Source of the DNA: Alviniconcha marisindica
Taxonomy: Eukaryota > Mollusca > Gastropoda > Provannidae
Direction of reading: 5' to 3'
Length of the DNA stretch: 64,000 nt
Assembly (NCBI GenBank): GCA_018857735.1
Contig: JABMCL010003296.1
Coordinates: forward strand, 7,501 to 71,500
Made by a program: the position numbers and the translations under genes. This document shows, piece by piece, positions 1 to 11,747 of this stretch (position 1 is the first letter of the stretch; each line of letters begins with the position of its first letter). The notes beneath the pieces were generated by a model. The model did not search any database, had not been told where the DNA came from, and saw only the letters and a program-made list of their open reading frames with translations.

Positions 1-369
1 TGTTGCTTTGTTCTGTTTAGTATTGTATGCACACATAACCCCCTTAGGATACAGCCAAACGAGCATACAAGACAGTAGCATCAGAAACGGATGAATAAAA
101 GAAAGACAGCTGGAAAGAAAAAAAGAAAAGAACTCAAAAGACAATAACACACGAATAAAAGAAAGAAAGATGCAAGCATACAATTTACAAAGCAAGTCAG
201 AATCAGGAAAACATATTTCTAAAAGTTATGGAGAGAACAGAAGAAAATTCAAACACAGCAACAGCAATACTGCGAACACTAGTCCAAGCAAGCTTACAAT
301 ATGAACATTTCAGAGGGAAAATATCTCCACGCAACCAAGCTGATCCGAATCGATCCAGGAGCCTTCCAG

Positions 370-486
370 CAAAGCAAAAGGGTGCAAAACAAAGCAAAAC
401 AAAACAAGGCAAAGCAAAACAAAACAAAACAAAGCAAAACAAGGCAAAACAAAACAAGGCAAAGAAACAAAGCACAAAACTGAACA
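370..486. repeat. AAAACAAAGC-type minisatellite
   Basis: The stretch is made of short units like AAAACAAAGC and AAAACAAGGC. It gives long but meaningless open frames on both strands. The flanks (1-370 and 490-1000) are A-rich to mixed sequence with no gene I can support. Confidence 0.85.
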
Positions 487-1011
487 CACTTTCCAAACAA
501 CAGCAAAACGAAATAGCTCTTGCAGTGCCTACCATCCACGGAACTGAGTCTGATGAAACACACGATCGACAGCAGAACCAGCTGTGGGGCAGCCATTGTT
601 GTCACAATCCTACGTTCCCCACATAAGCTAATGGCTGCGCGCGTGGACGTACAAAACGGAACGTCTTCTTTTGAAAAAAAATACCCTGCGCTTGCGCTCA
701 CCTAAACAGCAGACGGGACTGTATGTACGGATTTTTTTTTAATTTTTTTTTTTTAAATCCTCACTGTGTAGTTCCTGCCTAGACCGAAGCGGAACGGACA
801 GCCAGTACAGACGCGCTTCCACACGTGTTGCGTGTTTTTCCTCGAGGTTGGGGGGCGGGGGAGGGGGAGGTATTGTATTCTATAGCATTGTAAGAGATTG
901 TGATTGAGGTCCATCACTTCTGCTGGCCCAGAGACTGCGTACAGCCCCAGGCGGGCGGACTGTTACAGTGTTCGGCTATGGACTGCTGTGCCATCGGCGA
1001 TAACATCACAA

Positions 1012-1255
1012 CAGAAAGAAATAAGGAGAGAGAAAGATAGAAAAAGGAGAGAGAGAGACAGTCAAATAGACAGACTGAGACACAGAGACAGACAGACACG
1101 CAGAGACAGACACAGACACACAGAGACAGTCACAGGCACACACAGAGAGGGTGGGGGTGGGGAGGGAGGGGGGAAGAGGTACAGGCAGACAGACAGAAAA
1201 ACAGAACAGAGTGGGCAGAGAGGTGGAGTGAGTGCGGAGAGAGAAGGCAAGATTG
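1012..1255. repeat. GA/CA-rich purine microsatellite tract
   Basis: Degenerate GAGA and GACAGACA units dominate, followed by a G-rich patch near 1149-1175. The overlapping frames on both strands are compositional, not coding. Confidence 0.85.
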
Positions 1256-1419
1256 TGCGTGTACTTCCTTGTTGAATGTACAGTGGGGAGTTCCCCCAGA
1301 TCCCCCAAGTTCTAAGTTAATACATTCTGTCAGGCATACAATGCGGAACGTGCTTCCCGGTCCACAATCCAATCACTAACGATCTCAGTGACACTGACCG
1401 CTCTGCTGATAGTGGTGAC

Positions 1420-1670
1420 TTGTTTGTTTGTTTGTTACTTCGTTTGCTGTTTGAATTGTTTTGTTGTTGTTTTGTTTTGGGTTTGTTTGGTCTTTGTGTT
1501 TTTTGTTTCATTTGTTTCCTTCTGCTTGTTACTGTTGTTGTTATTGTTGTTGTTTTGTTGTCTTTAGGGTTTGTTTTGCTGTTTTTATGGTTGGGGGGGG
1601 GGGGTTGGTTGTTTGCTGTTGTTGTTCTTTCGTTTTTGTTTTAGTGTTTGTTTTTGCTCAGCATTGGAGG
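1420..1670. repeat. T/G low-complexity tract
   Basis: TTTGTT and TTGTTG units with an internal run of G around 1591-1602. The translated frames are Phe/Leu/Val-rich products of composition only. Confidence 0.8.
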
Positions 1671-1717
1671 TTTGTGGTGAAATAGAACAAACGAAACCTA
1701 GTCTGTGGTGTTGAGTG

Positions 1718-1814
1718 CAGCACTGCGAGCCAGAGTGGCCACCGACACGTCAGTAATAGACCATGAGCCAGCCTATTACTGACGTGTCGGTGGCCACTCT
1801 GGCTCGCAGTGCTG
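1718..1814. repeat. Perfect 41-bp inverted repeat (hairpin), 15-nt loop
   Basis: Bases 1718-1758 are the exact reverse complement of 1774-1814. The loop at 1759-1773 begins gaccatgagcc. No coding capacity was seen. It could be a foldback element, a recent palindromic rearrangement, or a snap-back artefact of sequencing or assembly. Confidence 0.95.
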
Positions 1815-2102
1815 ACAAGGCATACAAATCCAGGAACTAAATAACTTAAACATGTGCAATGTCCAGTCCTGATATGGTGGATGAAATATATGAGTATATA
1901 TCGAATCTGCATGAGTATATATCGATTGTGCTACTTTATGAGTGACTGCAGAATTATTTTGAAACAAAAGAACCCATCGGAAGGGAATGATGTAAGACCT
2001 TCCCAAAAGCGAGAACAGCAAATTCGTCAGCAACCACAATGCTAGCTGTTGCCCAGTGACAGATGTCTTTTTTGTGAAAAGACTTGAATACAAGGAAACT
2101 AC

Positions 2103-2453
2103 ATGTTGAAAACATTAGTCAAATGTATGGCAAAAACTGCTGAGGATTCTGCCAAAGAAGCAACCAAAAGAAAACAAGATCAGCACATCCTTTTGAAGGT
2201 GCAAGATACTGACTTGACTGCTTGAGAAGCACATTACCATGCCACCTGTCGGAGAGATTACACTCGAGAGGATGACAGACACCAGGAAACCATAAAGACA
2301 CTGAAACCATTAAAGAGTAAGCTTCCAACAAGACCCGATAAAAATTATTTTCGGTACATCGTTCAGTATGTTATGGGCTTTAGAGATAAAGAGATTACCA
2401 AAACGTTAAGGAAAGATTATGAAACTGGAACATTCTATGCATCTTCTCTGTAG
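2103..2453 (+). pseudogene. Decayed ORF with a His/Cys-type motif, unknown family
   Basis: From the ATG at 2103 one frame stays readable for about 117 codons with a single internal TGA, just before the residues EAHYHATCRRDYTRE. The composition looks like real protein: a Lys-rich amphipathic N-terminus, then a short His/Cys segment, then VMGFRDKEITKTLRKDYETG. A similar His/Cys segment occurs in many repeated hypothetical proteins of invertebrate genomes, so a transposon-derived gene is likely. I cannot name the family. The following 450 bases hold more protein-like but frame-broken sequence (for example VEIQVEQPQKEDDYQDY near 2694-2745). Confidence 0.45.
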
Positions 2454-3790
2454 AGGTAAATAAATGATAGATGTCAACAAAATGTGTCAACCCACCTTAT
2501 CCTTGTTGAACAGTCACAATGCCACCATACATTAATAATAGCACATCGAAAGGGCCAGCTTTCAAGCACTCTTGATATTCTGCAGTTAAGGCAACTAAAA
2601 CCATTCCTCGAGCAGATGGCCATGGCTTGCATACTGTGAATGGAAAAGTGGGAGGTAAACTGGACAGACTGTTTATTCATGCCGCAAGAACTGGTTGAAA
2701 TCCAGGTGGAGCAGCCCCAAAAGGAAGATGACTATCAAGATTACACAGAGCTTGAGAATCTTGATGGCTTCAGGTTTGAGGCTGACATATATGTCTAAAC
2801 TGGACAGGCATTCAGTGTCACTCAAAGTAAGGGACATTCAAGTTTGGCAACCTTCTATGGCACCGGCTTTGGTACTTGTGGCTGGGGAAAATACACCCAA
2901 GTTATAATGATAAGCAGTAAGAAATAAAGAGAGTAATGCATTTAATTTTTTATATCAAAGTCAGATAACAATTTCAGAAAGTCAATAATGATTTGTCAAA
3001 TCATTGACAGTGTGGACAATCACTTTGGTGAATATCTTTGACATTTCCTAGCTGTTCGTCTGTATTCTTGGCATAATAGCGAAGAGCCTGCTGACTGCAA
3101 GCTGATACATGAAACTGTCCAGCAGTTGCATGCTGAATTAAGCCAAACCAGAGATGTGATCCAGTGGCATCAGCTCCTAAACCTAAACTGTTTTACTGAG
3201 CATAACAAAGGCAAAACTAGTAAGTTTTACATACATCGGGTATGTTTCTTGCCTATCTTCCATGGGGTATAGAGTACTGTGAAAATGATTTGAGGTTAAA
3301 TGAAGGTAGACCGGTGAATAAGCCAGCACCTGCTGCGGTTTTGTGGAAGTAGTTTATTGAGGTTTGAACATATGTGCATTTTTGTAAAAGATTGCTTAAC
3401 TTTTGAACTTGAATATATTCTATTCCGTGACGTCACCCATTAATGCCGGTGTTAATCAAACATTCTCTGTGACTCTCTTAGTCGCGATGATACATTTGGT
3501 GGTAAATGAAGCACTTTTGTTCAATATGTTTACACGAGCATTGTACAAAATTATGCAACGTGAACATTTTTTCTTTTTTAATCTTCATTAATCCCACGCG
3601 CGTAATTCAGGCCACCATACCTGGGTAAGACAACAGCAGCCGCAAGAGCAGTGCTACCCACTGATACCAGCATGTGCAGTATTTTTGTGTGTCCAAAGAA
3701 TGGTATAGCTGCCTGTTGTTTGGGATTTGTAGGGGACACGCCCATTTTAATACAAAAATAAACTGTCAAAAATAAACTTTAAATCACAAT
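2454..3790. other. Probable continuation of the decayed ORF, then unannotated sequence
   Basis: The first 450 bases look like remnants of the same decayed gene, with stops and shifts. From about 2930 to 3790 the sequence is AT-rich with no gene, RNA or repeat I can support. Confidence 0.4.
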
Positions 3791-3804
3791 CAGTCCAGCC
3801 ATCT

Positions 3805-3995
3805 AATCCATTGTTTCAGACAATCGTCTGTACTGGGACTGTGTTGTCTGTATTGGGACTGTGTTGTGCAACCCTACCGTCACATTTTTTTATTTTCTTC
3901 TCTCCCGTCATATTGTTTCAGACAACCGTCTGATCTGGGACTGTGTTGTACAACCTAATTGTCACACTGTTTCAGACAGTGTACTGGGACTGTGT
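3805..3995. repeat. Degenerate tandem repeat, TTTCAGACAA...CTGGGACTGTGTTG units
   Basis: Related units containing TTTCAGACA and TGTACTGGGACTGTGTTG recur several times with uneven spacing. It lies just before the large 49-bp minisatellite but has a different unit. Confidence 0.65.
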
Positions 3996-4217
3996 GTTGG
4001 AACTTGTCATATGCTGTAGATGTTTTCAAGGGCCGGTCCATTCAGAACCTTATCAGTCGCTATATATGGTTGCTGGGGTCGGTCCTTCTAGAACCTAGTC
4101 TATCGATGTGAACGTTTGCAGGGCCCGGTCCAAAACCAGCACTGTGTTTCGACTGGCAGTGACAGAACGGAAGTACAGCGTGTTTGGTGTGGTGTCTGCC
4201 AGACTCAACGACATCCA

Positions 4218-5625
4218 CGGGTATCGGGAGGATCAGTCTGAGAAGGGCATTGTTTGTCAATCTGCATGACTGTCCATAGGATCAGTCTGAGAAGGGTATT
4301 GTTTGTCAATCTGCATGAGGATCTATAGGATCAGTCTGAGAAGGGTATTGTTTGTCAATCTGCATGACTATCTATAGGATCAGTCTGAGAAGGGTATTGT
4401 TTGTCAGTCTGCATGACTACAGGATCAGCCTGAGAAGGGTATTGTTTTTCAATCTGAATGATTATAGGATCAGTCAGCGAAGGGTATTGTTTGTCAATCT
4501 GCATGACTATCTATAGGATCAGTATGAGGAGGGTATTGTTTGTCAATCTGCATGACTAGCTATAGGATCAGTCTGAGAAGGGTATTGTTTGTCAATCTGC
4601 ATGACTATAGGATCAGTCTGAGAAGGGTATTGTTGTCAATCTGCATGACTAGCTATAAGATCAGTCTCATAAGGGTATTGTTTGTCAATCTGCATGACTA
4701 TCTATAGGATCAGTGTGAGATGGGTATTGTTTGTCAGTCTGCATGACTATAGAATCAGTCTGATAACGGTATTGTTTGCAAATTTGCATGACTATCTATA
4801 GGATCAGTCTGATAAGGGTATTGTTTGTCAATCTGTATGACTATCTATAGGATCAGTCTGAGAAGGGTATTGTTTCTCAATCTGCATGACTATAGGATCA
4901 GTCTGAGAGGGGTAGTGTTTGTCAGTCTGCATGACTATCTATAGGATCAGTCTCAGAAGGATATTGTCAATCTGCATGACTGTCTATAGGATCAGTCTGA
5001 TAAGGGTATAATTTGTCAATCTGCATGACTATCTATAGGATCAGTCTGAGAAGGGTATTGTTTGTCAATCTGCATGACTATCTATAGGATCAGTCTGATC
5101 AGGGTTTTGTTTGTCAGTCTGCATGACTAGCTATAGGATAAGTCTGAGTAGGATATCGTTTATCCATCTGCATGTCTATCTATAGGATCAATCTGAGAAG
5201 GGTAATGTTGTCAATCTGCATGACTAGCTATAGGATCAGTCTGAGTAGGGTATTGTTTATCAATCTGCATGTCTATCTATAGGATCAATCTGAGAAGGGT
5301 AATGTTTGTCAATCTGCATGACTATCTATAGGATCAGTCTGAGAAGGGTATTGTTTGTCAATCTGCATGACTATCTATAGGATCAGTCTGAGAAGGGTAT
5401 TGTTTGTCAATCTGCATAAATATAGGATCAGTATGAGGAGGGTATTGTTTGTCAATCTGCATGACTATCTATAGGATCAGTCTGAGATGGGTATTGTTTG
5501 TCAGTCTGCATGACTATATATAGGATCAGTCTGAGAAGGGTATTATTTGTCAATCTGCATGACTATCTATAGGATCAATCTGAGAAGGGTATTGTTTGTC
5601 AATCTGCACGACTATCTAGCTGGCT
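4218..5625. repeat. 49-bp minisatellite, about 29 copies
   Basis: The unit starts AGGATCAGTCTGAGAAGGGT and goes on through TATTGTTTGTCAATCTGCAT to a short GACTATCTAT end. Most copies are 48-49 bp. Shorter copies lack part of the CTATCTAT end (for example near 4415 and 4605). Copies differ by scattered substitutions. No spacers of unique sequence exist, so it is not a CRISPR array. Confidence 0.95.
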
Positions 5626-5654
5626 GCATTGCTGTCAGACTTGTTGGTCGGCTC

Positions 5655-5662
5655 TGTCTCTA

Positions 5663-5693
<31 letters not shown>

Positions 5694-5815
5694 GTCTGTC
5701 TGTCTGTGTCTCTCTGTTGCTGTCTTTCTTGTTCATTCTACCTCTGTGTATCTCTGTGACTCTGTGTGTTCTATCTCTGTATTTCTGTCTTTATCTGCCT
5801 CTGTCTCTCGGCATC
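5655..5815. repeat. CTGT/TCTG microsatellite
   Basis: (CTGT)n with interruptions directly follows the minisatellite and fades into CTCTGT-rich sequence. Confidence 0.9.
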
Positions 5816-5817
5816 TT

Positions 5818-6017
5818 CCGGCAAGGAAGGATGTCGTAAACCAGTGCTTGGAGTTTGCAACACCGGCTGACCTGCTCACCGCCGCTGGCAGCAGTCCAAG
5901 GCTTCATCTGGCAAGACTAATTCACCTTTTTGGAGGAGGACGTAACACGGTTTTCCAACACCATGGTGGCAGTGACTACAGCATGAATCCCAGGCGATTT
6001 CTAAGAACACTTCCTTA
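5818..6017 (+). other. Short open segment sharing a roughly 33-base match with 9306-9342
   Basis: The frame encodes about 66 residues before a TAA at 6016-6018 and contains the stretch DVVNQCLEFA. The bases around 5828-5858 recur near 9315-9345. The coding status is doubtful, since upstream it runs into the microsatellite. It may be part of a dispersed repeat. Confidence 0.3.
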
Positions 6018-6019
6018 AA

Positions 6020-7390
6020 GAACACAGATGACCAAAGTAGGAACACTTTCTCAACAAAGAATATATATATATATATGACGTATTTTATAATCTAATTACG
6101 TTTTGTAGGAATCAGTCAAGCCAACCGGGCAGGCCTTGACAAAGCCCCCAAGGGCGAAAATTTGGAGTAAAAAGTTTCCAATACAAAACATGCTTGGACT
6201 TTGTTATACTGTATATATATATATAGCCTGTATATAATTTGTTAAGAGAATGGCAGACAATAAACGCCTCATGTGTATAGACAGAAGGGTAGTTGCTGCT
6301 ATAGGTCTTAAAAGGTCAAGGTTACAGACCCAATCATTCCTCCTACATACTAATTTTTGGCGCTGCACAGCCAGCTTGGAGTGTGCTCCAATCCGACTCA
6401 GTCATGGCGGACCAGCCAAAAAAAGTTTTCAACGAGGGTCACACACGTGATCAAATTGTCCAAAGGCTTATAAAGCTTCAAGTAATGTACTAAAAGAAAT
6501 GGTTAATTTTTAACTTAAGAGAAAATATAAGTAACATGTAACTTTGCAAGAAACAGTTAATAAACTGTCCCATCTTGTGGCCTAGAGCAGCAGCTTTAAT
6601 ATGTTTTGTCAATACTGTTTGAATGTGAGGAATCTGTATGCTTGCGGAACACTTGCTGACATAAAATGTTACAGTCACTCATTCAGAGTCACCTACGACA
6701 AGAGCGCAGTGCATAAGAGAACAGTCCAAACAAACCAAGAGGTAAAAAGTAAAGAGAATTAGGGTGTATTTGGTTTCAGGAGCTTGTGCTGCTTGTGGGT
6801 ATGTCAGGGGATTTTGAGAAACAGTAGTCGGCTGTACCTGGAAGGTGAGGACAAACACAAAGGACTGCAGAAACACCGGACACCAGGGTAGCGAGGTTGT
6901 ATAACACTTGACAGGAGCAGAGATATCTATACAGTCCGCAAGGTATTCGGGTTATACGGTTCAGAAAGTCTGCAACGGTTTGACGAAGGTTTCAAGTGTG
7001 TTTTTTATTAAGCTTTTTGTCCTGGGGCTAGAAAGCAAAGTTACAGTCCCACAATGATAATTCTCTAACCAGAGGTCAACTCATTGCGCTGTACAAACAA
7101 CTCATGACAAAAACCACATTAACATGCGTTTAAACAAACAGAACTTTAAATATTGTAGTCTACCATTAACATATCACCTAGCAAACAGTAACTATATAAG
7201 AAAGCTCGCCCACTGAAATACGCATTACAATTAATAAATGATCAATATTCTCAACAACAACAACAATTTAGACACTGGTCTGTTGTTTTCTGTCAGTCAT
7301 GATTTGGCGACACGTTAATTTATTAGCATTTCATGAGACTGTTTCTGGGCTAATCACAGCGCGGTTTTATGGTCGACATACACAGCACTG
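6020..7390. other. No supported gene; short AT repeats
   Basis: Only short (TA)n tracts (6061-6077, 6213-6225) stand out. The open frames are short and have no recognisable composition or motif. Confidence 0.5.
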
Positions 7391-7395
7391 CTTCA

Positions 7396-7545
7396 CAGGA
7401 AGGATTTATCAGTGATTTTGTTGTTCTTTCATCCTGCCCTTCTTTGTCTATGCATCCGTGGCTTAATCGCATCTGATCTGTGACCTCGCTGTCGTGGTCA
7501 GCAGCTGTGAAGCTTCCAGCTGTGAACACATAGCACATTTTGTGG
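7396..7545. repeat. Dispersed repeat, copy 1 (pairs with 10575-10705)
   Basis: Shares with 10575-10705 the run GATTTATCAGTGATTTTGTT, then a diverged middle with GACCTCRCTGYCGTGGTCAG, then GTGAAYACATAGCACA. The two copies are direct repeats at clearly less than full identity. Family unknown. Confidence 0.75.
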
Positions 7546-7764
7546 AATTAGTTTTATCGATGTAGACGACTCCACTTCAAAATTCAACTGATTCTTTGCA
7601 AGAAAATAAGGTAAAGCAAATACGTGCTCGAGTCTCGCGCGAAAGCTACATAGCTTCTTTAACATCTTTTACTCACGTTTAAATGCTTTACCTCGAAAGA
7701 AGAGACCAAAGCCCGACAAGGAGACCAGGAAGTAAGTCACAGTTGTGTTACGTGCCAAAGCGCC

Positions 7765-8015
7765 ATAGCGATTTTTTTTTTTTTTTTTAAATCAGCGAAG
7801 CTTTTGTACGTATGGCTGCAAAAACTCGCAACTACAAGCAGCTTTCTGTTTAAGTTTTTTGTTGTGTGTGTTTTGTTGTTGTGTTCCTGGTGGGGGTGGG
7901 GGGAGGTTGTTTGATTGTTTTTTGTTGTTTGTGTTTGTTGTTGTTGATGATCTTCTTCTTGGGAGTGTGGGGGATGGCGGAAGACACGACTAATGGAACA
8001 GGATTCCGCTTTTTA
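7765..8015. repeat. Poly-T and TTG-rich low complexity
   Basis: A run of T around 7772-7788, then TTGTTGTT-rich and G-rich sequence. No gene seen. Confidence 0.7.
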
Positions 8016-8639
8016 TTTTACTCTCACAAGTAAAACAAACGGACATTGGAAGTATGATCACTTTTGGTTTCCAGTTGATCTATAGATAACATAGATAAAC
8101 TATAGATATAGATAGATAAACAAATAAAGAAACAGAACTGAACATTTAATCAAACAATGCAAATGATGCAAGTAACAACGAAAACGGTTTTCAAAATCAC
8201 AATCCTTCTTTCACTATATCAATGTATGTGTAAAGTATAAAAAGAAAATTACACCAGCAAAAACAAAACAAAACAAACAAACAAAAACAGAATCATACGT
8301 GAACTCGTGTTACCAGGACGTTTTGAAACTACACATTAGGGTGACCATTCTTCTCGCATTTCAACATTGGCTAAATCTATGCACATATACTACTCAAAAG
8401 AATTTAAAGGCCATCTTTCTTTTATGTATAAGTTGTAATACTTTGCAAAAGATTTAAAACCTTCATCCTAATTTTGGACAGCCAATAACAGGCATTGTAA
8501 GATGGCACGTGATGTTGGCAAGCACACAGCTTTGTCACTGTTAATCGTGCTACAGTGGGCAGCAAAACAAACGCAACAACCACAAAAAATTGCCCCCTTT
8601 TGTTACTCAACAGGTTTAAAGCAAAAGAACATTGCATTG

Positions 8640-8960
8640 CAAGTAAAAGCCGTTTCAGTTCCAAACGCAGTTCAGTGCCAGACTAGTTGTACTGAACCAT
8701 GCAGCATGCAAAGGCTCAGAGACCGATTTGCCAACACCGGAAGTGTGGCAGAGAGAAGGCACAATGGACTGCCCAAGTCCACCACCAGGCAGCAAGACAG
8801 ATTTATTGTCCTGACGTACCTCAGGAACAGCCAACGCAAAATACGTACTGCGGTGTACATCTCTGGGATTTGATGGGCAACGAATGCGAGCAACAACCCA
8901 CCACCCACACTCCGAGCATCGCTTTCCGGCACCCTCCTCCAAATTCTGCCAGATTTAGTT
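8640..8960 (+). pseudogene. Tc1/mariner-like transposase fragment (DNA-binding N-terminus)
   Basis: The frame reads QRLRDRFANTGSVAERRHNG, then KSTTRQQDRFIVLTYLRN. Both stretches fit the second helix-turn-helix and linker of Tc1-like transposases, where RLRDRF..TGSV is followed by a GRP-like hook and a TT..QDR segment. A TGA at 8871-8873 ends the frame, and residues after it still look related. No DDE catalytic domain was found downstream. It is a short dead relic outside the SRCR gene. Confidence 0.7.
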
Positions 8961-9311
8961 ACGCCACTGAAGGGGCACTCTTTATCTCCGCGCAGCTGTC
9001 CACCGACGCGGTCAGCGCCCTCCAAAAGTTTCGGGTACTAATATGACTGTAGAAGCAACCCAGCGCAAATGCACGCACGTAAACATGAGACGCATCCACC
9101 CCTGGTAAGAAAAAGAGTTCCGTCTCGATTGAAACGATTGTGGTTTTATTTGCGCTGGTGCAAACTTTGTTGGCGGCTATACATGACACGCCTTGTTTTA
9201 TTTGAGTTATTTGTAACAAACTTACTACTGTTTGAGCACCAACAAAAAACTGCTCGTTAGCCGACAGTTTTCTGGACCCTATGGCGTAACTAAATACGGC
9301 AGTGGTTGAAG

Positions 9312-9346
9312 GAAGTATGTCGTAAACCAGTGCTTGGAGTTTGCCC
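9312..9346. repeat. Second copy of the 5828-5858 segment
   Basis: Contains GTCGTAAACCAGTGCTTGGA followed by GTTTGC, identical to the earlier copy. Confidence 0.7.
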
Positions 9347-9719
9347 ACCACCTTATGACCTCAACCAGATGTTCCAGATTTTGCAGCAGGAGTGACAATT
9401 AAAGCGACCCCTCGGGAGGCTGAGGAGGTTGGTCATGTCCACGATGCAACGTTACTTGGACTACATCCATAACAATGGTAGTAACACAAGTTTCGGACTC
9501 TTTTTTATTGTATCTGTAATTATCGGATTTATGACTTTGATAAACAGTGGTGTGTCCATTTAACCGGAAATTCCAACTATACGGAACTAATCTTTGTTCA
9601 CGTAATTGTCTGAAATCGACCGCCAAATGAATTAAATTGTTTGACTTACATTGGCATTTTAGGTTTCTGTTTGTGGGTGTGGGTGATCTGCAAAGTGCCC
9701 CTTAAATTTTGTTGAATAG

Positions 9720-9741
9720 TATATATATATATATATATAGT
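9720..9741. repeat. (TA)n microsatellite
   Basis: About eleven TA dinucleotides. The surrounding 9350-10140 region shows no supported gene. Confidence 0.9.
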
Positions 9742-10147
9742 TTGGCGAGAGCTGTCTGGGCCGCCTGTTCAGTCGAGGTCGCCTGCTGCACTGATTCATT
9801 TCTCTTCACCCGAGAGACGATCCTTTTGGCCCACATTTCACGGCTTCATGGACATGTCTGTGTCTCACTGCGTACTCTAGGAGAATAGTGCTGAAGGCGT
9901 GCCGCTGTAAGTTGTCTCTGACTTTTAATCGTGTGTGTATTTATTACTATTCTTAGTTGCTGTTGTCGTTGTTGTTGTTGCTGCTGTAGCAGAATTGCTT
10001 TTGTTTTTGTTTTTATATAGTCGGGATGGCAGTAGGAGGATCAAATTTAAAACCCGATCTAAGTGAGGTGTGAGCAATTTGATTCCGGGTACCCGGTAGG
10101 AATTGAGTCAGACCTATACATACAAATGCTTGAAATTTCGAAATGCA

Positions 10148-10235
10148 GAGATCAGGAGCTGTGTGAAAGTCGAGGTGACCGGCCTGGGCTCCCTCTCCCT
10201 AACAGTCCTTATGGTCTCTGTGGACGCAAAGCAAC
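10148..10235 (-). repeat. SINE-like fragment (reverse orientation)
   Basis: The reverse complement carries GTCCACAGAGACCATAAGG and TCGACTTTCACACAGCTCC, matching the fragments at 12405-12575 and 14925-15090. A (TAA)n tract follows on the plus strand at about 10236-10258. Confidence 0.6.
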
Positions 10236-10411
10236 ATTAATAATAATAATAATAATAATGGAAATTTGTGCAGCGGCTACCTCGCGGCTCAAAGCGCTGA
10301 ACAAACATAACACATATAATGTACACCGAGACGGAGAATGTTATCCGCAATTTAACAAAAGCTAACACATAATATACACAAACAAGGGTTCAAGCATAAC
10401 TATGTGCAACA

Positions 10412-10420
10412 CACACACTC

Positions 10421-10459
<39 letters not shown>

Positions 10460-10460
10460 G
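10412..10460. repeat. (CTGT)n microsatellite
   Basis: A CTGT array flanked by CT dinucleotides. Confidence 0.9.
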
Positions 10461-10574
10461 CTGGTGCGCTACACGCACAGCAACTTGTCCCTCGATGCGA
10501 TTGAAAAATACACGTTTTGAAAAGGTAAGACTTCGGCTCTCAAAATGTTTGACTAGTCTGCAATTTTGACAGTA

Positions 10575-10705
10575 ACCGAGTGATTTATCAGTGATTTTGT
10601 TAATTTCTTTGTTCATGCGGCCATGGAGTAATCGTATTTGACCTGAGACCTCACTGCCGTGGTCAGCGGCTGTGAAATGTCCAGTTGTGAATACATAGCA
10701 CAGGC
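10575..10705. repeat. Dispersed repeat, copy 2 (pairs with 7396-7545)
   Basis: Shares GTGATTTATCAGTGATTTTG, CGTGGTCAGCGGCTGTGAA and GTGAATACATAGCACA-type blocks with the copy at 7396, in the same orientation. Confidence 0.7.
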
Positions 10706-11054
10706 CTCAAAATATAAAATCCTGTAATTCTCTTCCTTGTTTTAGCCCTAATTCTGCTAAAATAAATATCTGAGAATAACTTTGTCGTCGCCAAAAGTGG
10801 AGGGACTTGTTTGAGTCAGGTGTTTGCCTAAAATGCGTGTTGTACATAATATATGCATGTCCATGAACGAAATGTAATTCCGATGCTTCTGCATATTTGT
10901 AGGAACTCTGTGTAGCTGCATTAATCTATTGTTTATTCGTGTATACATATGTGTTTATAGTATAGTCATGCTTATTTGTGTTTGTAGTTGGCAAGGATTG
11001 CTCTTAGGTTCAAATGGACCTAGTGCAATTATCCTTGTGTATCAACGTTTTCGA

Positions 11055-11345
<291 letters not shown>

Positions 11346-11397
11346 CATCAAAAGAAATGTTGAAAAAAATTGCACCTCACTTTGAAGTCATCCAGTG

Positions 11398-11582
11398 CCG
11401 CAGAACGAACTGAGTATGGGTTTTCTCTCCCCCTTTTCAATAATTGCTGCTGCTACTCAAGAGAGACAGAGACACACACAGAGAGTGAGAGAGAAAGAGA
11501 GAGGCAGAGATACAGATACGGATGATTCATTCATCACAGAGAGAGACAGAGAGAGAGAGCCCATACTTAGTTCGTTCTGCGG
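11398..11582. repeat. 23-bp inverted repeat flanking a 139-bp purine-rich spacer
   Basis: The arm at 11398-11420 and the arm at 11560-11582 are reverse complements with one mismatch. The spacer is rich in GAGAGACAGAGA. It lies 80 bases before the SRCR start codon, so transcripts starting upstream could fold here. Confidence 0.85.
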
Positions 11583-11651
11583 CCAAAGTCCATTGGGTCA
11601 TCACTCCAGTTACGAGATCTATGATCAGATAGACCGTCTTCCTCTTCACAG

Positions 11652-11747
11652 GTCGGAGAACAATGGCCCCACCAGACAGAGGTCTTTGGTTTCTGCCCGT
11701 TCTTTGGATCTTCATCCGGCATTGTGCTGTAGTCAACTCACAGTCAG
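11652..11747 (+). CDS. SRCR gene exon 1: signal peptide
   Basis: This is the putative first coding exon of the SRCR protein. ATG at 11663-11665 begins 28 codons: MAPPDR, then a hydrophobic core LWFLPVLWIFI, then a small-residue region VVNSQS. This is a typical secretory signal. It stops at a GT donor (11748) in phase 1, matching the phase-1 start of the next SRCR exon. A pyrimidine tract followed by CAG at 11649-11651 suggests that the exon begins at 11652 and that a separate upstream 5' UTR exon exists. The bases from 11652 to 11662 would be 5' UTR. Start choice is supported by the signal peptide and phase only. Confidence 0.75.

Noticed and set aside
203..705. Overlapping open frames on both strands
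   Set aside because: They run through AAAACAAAGC repeats; Phe/Cys- or Lys/Gln-rich translations come from composition.
4218..5625. CRISPR-like array
   Set aside because: The repeats are directly adjacent with no unique spacers, and the genome is eukaryotic.
5629..6018. 129-codon open frame
   Set aside because: Its first half is the CTGT microsatellite; only the last part was noted as a possible repeat fragment.
8959..9351. 130-codon minus-strand frame and its plus-strand partner
   Set aside because: No domain, no splice context, and next to the Tc1 relic; no support as a gene.
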